From assembly GCA_025464585.1 (NCBI GenBank), contig JAODGL010000159.1, forward strand, positions 3,292-12,002: 8,711 nucleotides of DNA. Direction: 5' to 3'. The notes beneath the pieces were generated by a model that saw only the letters and a program-made list of their open reading frames with translations, made no database searches and was not told the origin of the DNA. Made by a program: the position numbers and the translations under genes. The DNA is from Methanosarcinales archaeon (lineage in GTDB: Archaea; Halobacteriota; Syntropharchaeia; Alkanophagales; Methanospirareceae). Position 1 is the first letter of the stretch. Each line of letters starts with the position of its first letter. Of this stretch, positions 5,920-8,711 are shown piece by piece.

Positions 5920-6945
5920 TCATTGTATCGCTTTCTCTTCAATCACCCCCCTTACGAAGTAAACCATAATTATTCCACATATGACCATTGCCATGCCGAA
6001 GATCAATATAGTTGCTATATCCACGAATCCCGATAACTTTAAACCAACGGAAACCGCGGCAACTATGATGCCCGCACCGAACAAGCTCCGGATATGCGGA
6101 CCGTGAACATACCTCGTAGCAAATGTTCCAATCTGTGCTCCAAACACCGCTCCGACAAGCATTATCAGCGCTACCATTATGTCCACATTCTGTTTTAGCC
6201 CGTGCGAAAACGTTCCGTAACTCCCGGTTATTATTATCTCCAGCAGGTCGGTTCCAACTGCAATATGCGTTGGCATGCCTACCAGATAAACCAAAAGCGG
6301 CATTCTTATAAAACCGCCACCAACACCCAAAAATCCCGCTGATATCCCTGTTATCAATCCTATCAATACGATAACCCACACAGAGATAGACCTTATTCCT
6401 GAACATGGACATGACATCATCGGTTTTATTTTTATCTTCTGTATTTTCTCCGCAATGTCTGCTGTTACTACATCTGTTATTCCCCCCTTTCCCTTCCCTT
6501 CCCCTTTAGCCCCTATTCCATTTGCCCTTATTTTTTTCCTCGCACTCCATGATTCTATGAGTATAAAAACCGCTAATAAACCAAGAAATAGCACATAAAT
6601 TATACTGACAATCGTATCAACCTGCCCAATCTTTTTCAAATATTCTATCAGTGTTGCCCCGATCTCTACGCCTATCATTGTACCCCCCGCCATAGTTAAT
6701 GCAACTCTGATGTCCACATTCCCAAATTTCGCATGTCTGAATGTAGAGATAGTGGATTTCCCTACTATATGCGCCATATCGGTTCCAACAGCGAAATGCA
6801 TTGGCATTCCCAGTATGAATAGTGCTGGTGTTACCATCCAACCCCCGCCTATTCCCCAGAACCCGCCACAAACGCCTACGGTAAATCCTATCACGATAAG
6901 ATAAATTATCGGTATATCAACTTCAGAGATTGGAAAATACATCAT
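5920..6945 (-). CDS. TauE/SafE-family membrane transporter
   Basis: The 341-residue membrane protein has the family's internal duplication. GFWGIGGGWMVTPALFILGM with AVGTD (about residues 29-55) recurs as GFLGVGGGFIRMPLLVYLVG with AVGTD (about 205-232). Each half carries about four hydrophobic segments. TauE/SafE proteins are linked to export or import of sulfite, sulfonates or related sulfur anions; here the nearby cysD and shared operator suggest sulfate or sulfite, which is inference. Between the halves (about 132-186) is an unusual polar loop. It contains a Gly/Lys-rich stretch encoded by a repeat-like sequence and a Cys-Pro-Cys (residues 179-181) that could bind metal or form a disulfide. 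The start overlaps the preceding stop as ATGA, and GAAGGT lies 4 nt before the first ATG. The gene ends about 60 bp before the cysD promoter. Confidence 0.85.
   Translation of the reverse strand: MMYFPISEVDIPIIYLIVIGFTVGVCGGFWGIGGGWMVTPALFILGMPMHFAVGTDMAHIVGKSTISTFRHAKFGNVDIRVALTMAGGTMIGVEIGATLIEYLKKIGQVDTIVSIIYVLFLGLLAVFILIESWSARKKIRANGIGAKGEGKGKGGITDVVTADIAEKIQKIKIKPMMSCPCSGIRSISVWVIVLIGLITGISAGFLGVGGGFIRMPLLVYLVGMPTHIAVGTDLLEIIITGSYGTFSHGLKQNVDIMVALIMLVGAVFGAQIGTFATRYVHGPHIRSLFGAGIIVAAVSVGLKLSGFVDIATILIFGMAMVICGIIMVYFVRGVIEEKAIQ
6481..6531 (-). repeat. repeat-like low-complexity insert inside the transporter gene
   Basis: About 51 bp of runs of C and CT spaced 6-7 bp apart on the plus strand, similar in look to the C/T-rich heptamer arrays elsewhere in the window. 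It encodes residues 139-155 of the transporter, IRANGIGAKGEGKGKGG, in the cytoplasmic or external loop between its two halves. Its length is a multiple of three, so the frame survives. The heptamer phase is imperfect here, so kinship with the other arrays is only suggested. Confidence 0.4.
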
Positions 6946-7127
6946 TTTACCTTCTTTCTCTCATGCTCTAACTTTCCGGTATTCGCACCGAGTAATCTCG
7001 CTACTAAATCAGCAATTAAACCAAGGATAACTCCCGCTACAAGCATTATCAGAATGGATGCACATGCATAGAACAAAGTATAGTGTTTATACCACTGATA
7101 TAGCACCTGCCCTATTGATTCAATCAT
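6942..7127 (-). CDS. small single-TM protein, possible transporter partner
   Basis: The 61 residues hold one strong hydrophobic segment (about 18-42, LFYACASILIMLVAGVILGL). A charged N-terminal stretch with aromatic residues precedes it (QWYKHYTLFY) and a basic end follows (KLEHERKKVK). I do not recognise a named family. The start is 1 nt after the stop of the second RHH gene, and its stop overlaps the transporter start as ATGA, so it is translationally coupled on both sides. That coupling suggests a stoichiometric partner or stabilising subunit of the TauE-type transporter. Topology is not certain; the positive C-terminus would favour a cytoplasmic tail. Real gene: likely, because the spacing is so tight on both ends. 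Confidence 0.75.
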   Translation of the reverse strand: MIESIGQVLYQWYKHYTLFYACASILIMLVAGVILGLIADLVARLLGANTGKLEHERKKVK

Positions 7128-7128
7128 T

Positions 7129-7383
7129 TCACTCCAGATAGCCTAAAGCTCTCAATCTCTTCTTTACCTCTTCTTCCTCCTCTTCGCTAAAAGCAGGTTC
7201 TTCTTTCTCGCTCTCCTCTTCTCCCCCGAGCACTTCCTCCAGTACAAATGTAACATATTCCTCCACGGACCGGAATTCCGTAGCATGCACTCTCTCGTCT
7301 ATTCTACCATAAAGCTCAGCCGGTAAAAACACGGCTTTCTTTTCCCCTTCTTTTGTTTCTTTCTCTACCTCTTCTTCTTTCAT
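7129..7383 (-). CDS. diverged ribbon-helix-helix protein, acidic, second of a pair
   Basis: The 84 residues resemble the upstream RHH protein. A strand-like AVFLPAEL (about 17-24) leads into YGRIDERVHATEFRSVEEYV and TFVLEEVL (about 25-52), the two helices of the fold. The alternating polar/basic residues that read DNA in the strand of the first protein (VTIKI) are replaced by AVFL, so DNA contact may be weakened or lost. An acidic linker (EEESEKEE, SEEEEEEV) follows, and the C-terminus is KKRLRALGYLE. It starts by an ATGA overlap with the previous gene, so the two are made together and may form heterodimers. It could be a co-regulator or sensor partner rather than an independent repressor. 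What it senses is not visible: there are no Cys residues and only one His. Confidence 0.7.
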   Translation of the reverse strand: MKEEEVEKETKEGEKKAVFLPAELYGRIDERVHATEFRSVEEYVTFVLEEVLGGEEESEKEEPAFSEEEEEEVKKRLRALGYLE

Positions 7384-7592
7384 ATATAACCAAGCCTCCT
7401 CAATCTTTCTCTTATCGCTTTCACCTCTTCTTCCGTTAGCTTGTCTTCTTCTTTTAGCTTTCCGCTTGACGCCAGATTTCGCATCACGAACACGATAAAC
7501 TCGGTAACACTGGAGAATCCAGTGCCTTCTATCATCTCCCGCAGCTTTTCATACAGTTCCCGCGGTATCTTGATGGTAACTTTGTCTGTCAT
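7380..7592 (-). CDS. ribbon-helix-helix (CopG/MetJ-like) transcription regulator
   Basis: The 70-residue protein has the classic RHH layout. Strand KVTIKIP (residues 4-10) with polar side chains alternating for insertion into the DNA major groove. Helix A RELYEKLREMIEGTG (11-25). Helix B FSSVTEFIVFVMRNLA (26-41), with the conserved F-S/T-S-V-x-E-F-I turn. Such proteins bind as dimers to short inverted or tandem sites. A charged tail ends in RERLRRLGYI. The gene is first in a four-gene operon (RHH, RHH, small TM, transporter) whose promoter holds a palindrome overlapping the TATA box edge; the same palindrome precedes cysD. Autorepression and control of sulfate activation is the natural inference. 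There is no Shine-Dalgarno sequence, and the leader is only about 10 nt, so translation is probably near-leaderless. Confidence 0.85.
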   Translation of the reverse strand: MTDKVTIKIPRELYEKLREMIEGTGFSSVTEFIVFVMRNLASSGKLKEEDKLTEEEVKAIRERLRRLGYI

Positions 7593-7601
7593 TTATTTTA
7601 C

Positions 7602-7626
7602 ACTCTAATTGTAGTAATATTGGAGT
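7602..7626 (-). promoter_or_regulatory. 25-bp palindromic operator upstream of the RHH operon
   Basis: Plus strand: ACTCTAAT, 9-bp spacer TGTAGTAAT, ATTGGAGT. The arms are identical to those upstream of cysD; in the spacer 6 of 9 bases agree and the three differences fall at positions 2, 5 and 8. It lies between the TATA box and the start codon (9 nt away). Confidence 0.75.
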
Positions 7627-7633
7627 ATATAAA
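7625..7633 (-). promoter_or_regulatory. TATA box of the RHH operon
   Basis: TTTATATAC on the minus strand, 33 nt upstream of the ATG and in the same relation to the operator as at cysD. The expected transcription start is about 7604. Confidence 0.7.
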
Positions 7634-7696
7634 GTAATCGCTTTTTACTTGTGATTAAAAAGTCGTACAGAAAATCAATCAGCACCAGCGAGAAAA

Positions 7697-7784
7697 TCAA
7701 ACAAAGAACAAGAGGGTAAATTCACAGAATACAATTCCCACGAGTCCAACAAACGCGCTGTGCGAAAAGTTTGTATTCGGTCAT
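7697..7784 (-). pseudogene. scrap resembling the N-terminus of an archaeal flippase
   Basis: The ATG ending at 7784 gives MTEYKLFAQRV, a start I associate with a group of archaeal oligosaccharide flippases, where it continues G-L-V-G. Here the frame goes to CWTRGNCIL and stops at 7722. One base out of frame the expected GLVGIVFCEFTLLFFV follows directly, then a stop at 7697. A single-base insertion near 7750 would explain both. A TTTATAAA sequence lies about 10 nt upstream of the ATG. Only about 20 residues remain, so the identification is tentative. This stretch and the next entry are what the gap 7634-8037 holds besides the hicBA promoter. Confidence 0.45.
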
Positions 7785-7823
7785 ACTTTTTTTATAAAGA
7801 GACTGGAGAGCATATTAACATTT

Positions 7824-7964
7824 CTACCTATTTTCCAAACCCCTCATCAAAATCAAAACACCAAAATAAATCCCTACTCCAACTAAAATCATGAACCCAA
7901 CGTGAAATGCACCGGCTGGATTTATCCGGTAGAGAACCAATGCGATGACCAAAGATGCAAAAAC
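7824..7964 (-). pseudogene. scrap resembling the C-terminal helices of a flippase
   Basis: A 46-codon open stretch ends at TAG 7824-7826: VFASLVIALVLYRINPAGAF, then HVGFMILVGVGIYFGVLIL and MRGLENR. It has two hydrophobic segments and a polar end. The pattern (ASLVxA...NPxG...VGVGIYFxVLxLxRG) resembles the last two helices of archaeal Wzx-type flippases, and a weaker likeness to the C-terminus of the intact flippase in this window is visible. There is no start codon: the frame opens after a TGA at about 8010 and runs through the promoter of hicBA. It lies upstream of the N-terminal-like scrap on the same strand, so the two are in the wrong order to be one gene. They could be the junction of two former tandem flippase genes. 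Confidence 0.5.
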
Positions 7965-7976
7965 ATCTAAGAAACA

Positions 7977-7986
7977 TTTATATAAA
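7977..7986 (+). promoter_or_regulatory. TATA box of hicBA
   Basis: TTTATATAAA on the plus strand, 51 nt before the hicB ATG. The expected transcription start is about 8007. It sits just outside the flippase-like scrap, marking where the toxin-antitoxin module joins older DNA. Confidence 0.65.
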
Positions 7987-8001
7987 CACAAACCATACCA
8001 T

Positions 8002-8026
8002 TTATCATGTCCGTATCAATTATCAT
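8002..8026 (+). promoter_or_regulatory. direct repeat TTATCAT near the hicBA transcription start
   Basis: TTATCAT at 8002-8008 recurs at 8020-8026, an 18-bp period. The position across the predicted start site would suit autoregulation by the HicBA complex. The match is short and could be chance. Confidence 0.3.
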
Positions 8027-8034
8027 AGGAGGAG
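8027..8034 (+). promoter_or_regulatory. strong Shine-Dalgarno site of hicB
   Basis: AGGAGGAG just 3-5 nt before the ATG at 8038; unusually strong for this window, consistent with high antitoxin synthesis. Confidence 0.7.
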
Positions 8035-8037
8035 AAG

Positions 8038-8274
8038 ATGTTTAAGAAGATAGAGATAACCGTGGAATTGACACCTGACCGGGAAGTGGGTGGATATGTT
8101 GCCTATTGCCCTGAACTAGATATCACGACAGAGGGCGAGACAGTTGAGGAGGCTATATCTATGATGAAAGAAGCAGCTGAAGGATACATCGAGATCGTGG
8201 GTGTAAATAATATCCCCTACTTTAAAACAGAGGAGGTGTTGGTGAGAAAACTGGAATTGGCGGCAAATGTCTAA
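8038..8274 (+). CDS. hicB: HicB-like antitoxin
   Basis: The 78-residue protein has the HicB core: strand KIEITVELTPD, then GGYVAYCPELDITTEGETVE and EAISMMKEAAEGYIE (about 18-52). These are the 'G.yva..Pel.~.t.GeT.eEA..n..EA' strands and helix of the family. The C-terminus (YFKTEEVLVRKLELAANV) is short and has no added helix-turn-helix or RHH domain, so it is the single-domain type that neutralises HicA by covering its active site. Whether it also binds DNA is unclear. It overlaps hicA by 8 nt (ATGTCTAA), ensuring coupled translation. The order antitoxin-toxin is the reverse of the E. coli hicAB order but is common elsewhere. A clear TATA box and a strong ribosome binding site precede it. Confidence 0.85.
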   Translation: MFKKIEITVELTPDREVGGYVAYCPELDITTEGETVEEAISMMKEAAEGYIEIVGVNNIPYFKTEEVLVRKLELAANV

Positions 8275-8521
8275 GTTACCAGCTATAACAGCAGAGAAGT
8301 TAATAAAAATCCTTGAAAAAGATGGTTTCACATTTATCCGACAAAAAGGCAGTCATCGGTTCTATGAGAAGATAATTGATGGTGAAAGAGTTGTGATACC
8401 CATCCCTGTGCATCACGGAAGGGAGTTGAAGAAAGGAAGGTTGAGTTTCATGCAGAAGAGGGACACTCTTGTAGGGAACTTGCTCAATAAAGAGTGGAAA
8501 ATCCTAAACTCTAATTTCTAA
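8267..8521 (+). CDS. hicA: HicA-like mRNA interferase toxin
   Basis: The 84-residue protein begins SKLPAITAEKLIKILEKDGF, then RQKGSHRFYEK with the catalytic His of the G-S-H motif (about residue 29). VVIPIPVHHGRELKKGRL follows, the family's strand and 'P.H...ELkkGtL' turn. HicA folds like a double-stranded RNA-binding domain and cleaves mRNA, stopping translation until HicB blocks it. The final helix (SFMQKRDTLVGNLLNKE) matches only loosely. The last residues, about KILNSNF, are encoded by a heptamer array (8502-8529), so the original C-terminus has probably been replaced by repeat sequence. The catalytic part is intact and the toxin may still work. Confidence 0.85.
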   Translation: MSKLPAITAEKLIKILEKDGFTFIRQKGSHRFYEKIIDGERVVIPIPVHHGRELKKGRLSFMQKRDTLVGNLLNKEWKILNSNF

Positions 8522-8529
8522 ACTCTAAA
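8502..8529. repeat. heptamer array at the 3' end of hicA
   Basis: Four 7-bp units in phase on the plus strand: TCCTAAA, CTCTAAT, TTCTAAA, CTCTAAA. The array contains the hicA stop codon (8519-8521) and encodes the last residues of the toxin. Confidence 0.75.
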
Positions 8530-8531
8530 CT

Positions 8532-8573
8532 GTGGGGCTCTGCCCCACGACCCCGCAAGCCCAGTAGGGGCTT
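8532..8573. other. two-hairpin unit between heptamer arrays
   Basis: GTGGGGC, loop TCT, GCCCCAC (8532-8548) is a perfect 7-bp stem. AAGCCC, loop AGTAG, GGGCTT (8557-8573) is a second stem of 6 bp. The unit starts 10 bp after the hicA stop and lies exactly between two heptamer arrays. It could end hicBA transcription, but no T-run follows, so it may equally be a REP-like repeat or small mobile element. Confidence 0.55.
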
Positions 8574-8607
8574 ATTCAAATTTCAAAATCCAAATATTAA
8601 AACCCCC
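8573..8607. repeat. degenerate heptamer array after the hairpin unit
   Basis: Five 7-bp units on the plus strand: TATTCAA, ATTTCAA, AATCCAA, ATATTAA, AACCCCC. The last two are weak. GTTTTGAATTTG at 8648-8659 is a rough inverted copy of the first part. Confidence 0.55.
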
Positions 8608-8665
8608 ATACGACCTCACGAGCCTGTAAGACCCTGTAAAGAGCTTAGTTTTGAATTTGTAATAG

Positions 8666-8676
8666 TTATATTTAAA
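8666..8676 (+). promoter_or_regulatory. possible TATA box pointing out of the window
   Basis: TTATATTTAAA on the plus strand; transcription would start near 8700. No reading frame can be judged in the last 35 bases. The stretch 8608-8665 before it shows nothing beyond a short tandem (CCTGTAAGA, CCCTGTAAAGA). Confidence 0.4.
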
Positions 8677-8711
8677 CGTAAGAGGGCAAAAGAACTACAC
8701 GAGAAAGGCTG

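Noticed and set aside
5766..5942. A 59-residue N-terminal extension of CysD.
   Set aside because: It covers the TATA box, the operator and the end of the upstream transporter gene; the family N-terminus begins at the ATG ending at 5765.
7634..7696. A possible small RNA or divergent promoter between the RHH promoter and the flippase scrap.
   Set aside because: No stable stem, no TATA box on the plus strand and no coding frame; I see nothing that can be supported here.
8400..8521. A frameshift near the end of hicA, because the last helix matches the family poorly.
   Set aside because: Neither alternative frame restores a better match (one meets a stop at once, the other gives no HicA-like helix); divergence plus repeat-encoded ending explains it.

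Overview
The window reads as archaeal DNA. Promoters are TATA boxes of the TTTATATA type about 25-40 nt upstream of start codons. The GTPase resembles archaeal EF-1alpha as much as CysN, and the flippase, small ribbon-helix-helix (RHH) proteins and HicBA pair are of archaeal type. A euryarchaeon of the Methanosarcinales/ANME/Syntrophoarchaeales sort would fit, but this is an impression from gene content, not a demonstrated placement.

Layout, left to right. (1) 1-660, plus strand: the 3' part of a GT4-type glycosyltransferase runs out of frame into the C-terminal half of an AlkP-superfamily sulfatase, so two broken surface-glycan genes meet at a scar near position 170. (2) 667-3014, minus strand: a full-length Wzx-like polysaccharide flippase preceded by a compact type I phosphodiesterase. 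(3) 3090-4938, minus strand: a CysN-type GTPase (3391-4626), with a broken four-helix-bundle (S23/IVP family) gene on each side. One has lost its middle in frame; the other is frameshifted and truncated. Each remnant sits between arrays of degenerate 7-bp repeats. (4) 4941-5765, minus strand: CysD, the catalytic subunit of ATP sulfurylase, with its own promoter. (5) 5920-7592, minus strand: a tightly coupled operon of two RHH proteins, a small one-TM protein and a TauE/SafE-type transporter. (6) 7634-8037: a gap with two scraps that resemble an archaeal flippase. (7) 8038-8521, plus strand: a hicB-hicA toxin-antitoxin pair whose 3' end runs into another heptamer array, then a hairpin and a further array. 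(8) 8608-8711: no gene, one possible outgoing promoter.

How the genes may work together. The regulator operon and cysD share the same control element: 8-bp inverted half-sites ACTCTAAT / ATTGGAGT, 9 bp apart, abutting the same TATA box. The simplest reading is a small sulfur-activation regulon in which the RHH protein(s) repress their own operon (including the transporter) and cysDN. The similarity continues into the first codons of the RHH gene (DKV-T/A-IK), so the cysD control region may be a duplicated copy of the RHH 5' end. CysD and both RHH proteins also end in near-identical LR(A/R)LGY tails. No APS kinase or APS reductase is in the window, so whether the activated sulfate is for assimilation or for sulfating surface glycans (flippase, sulfatase-like and phosphodiesterase genes are adjacent) remains open.
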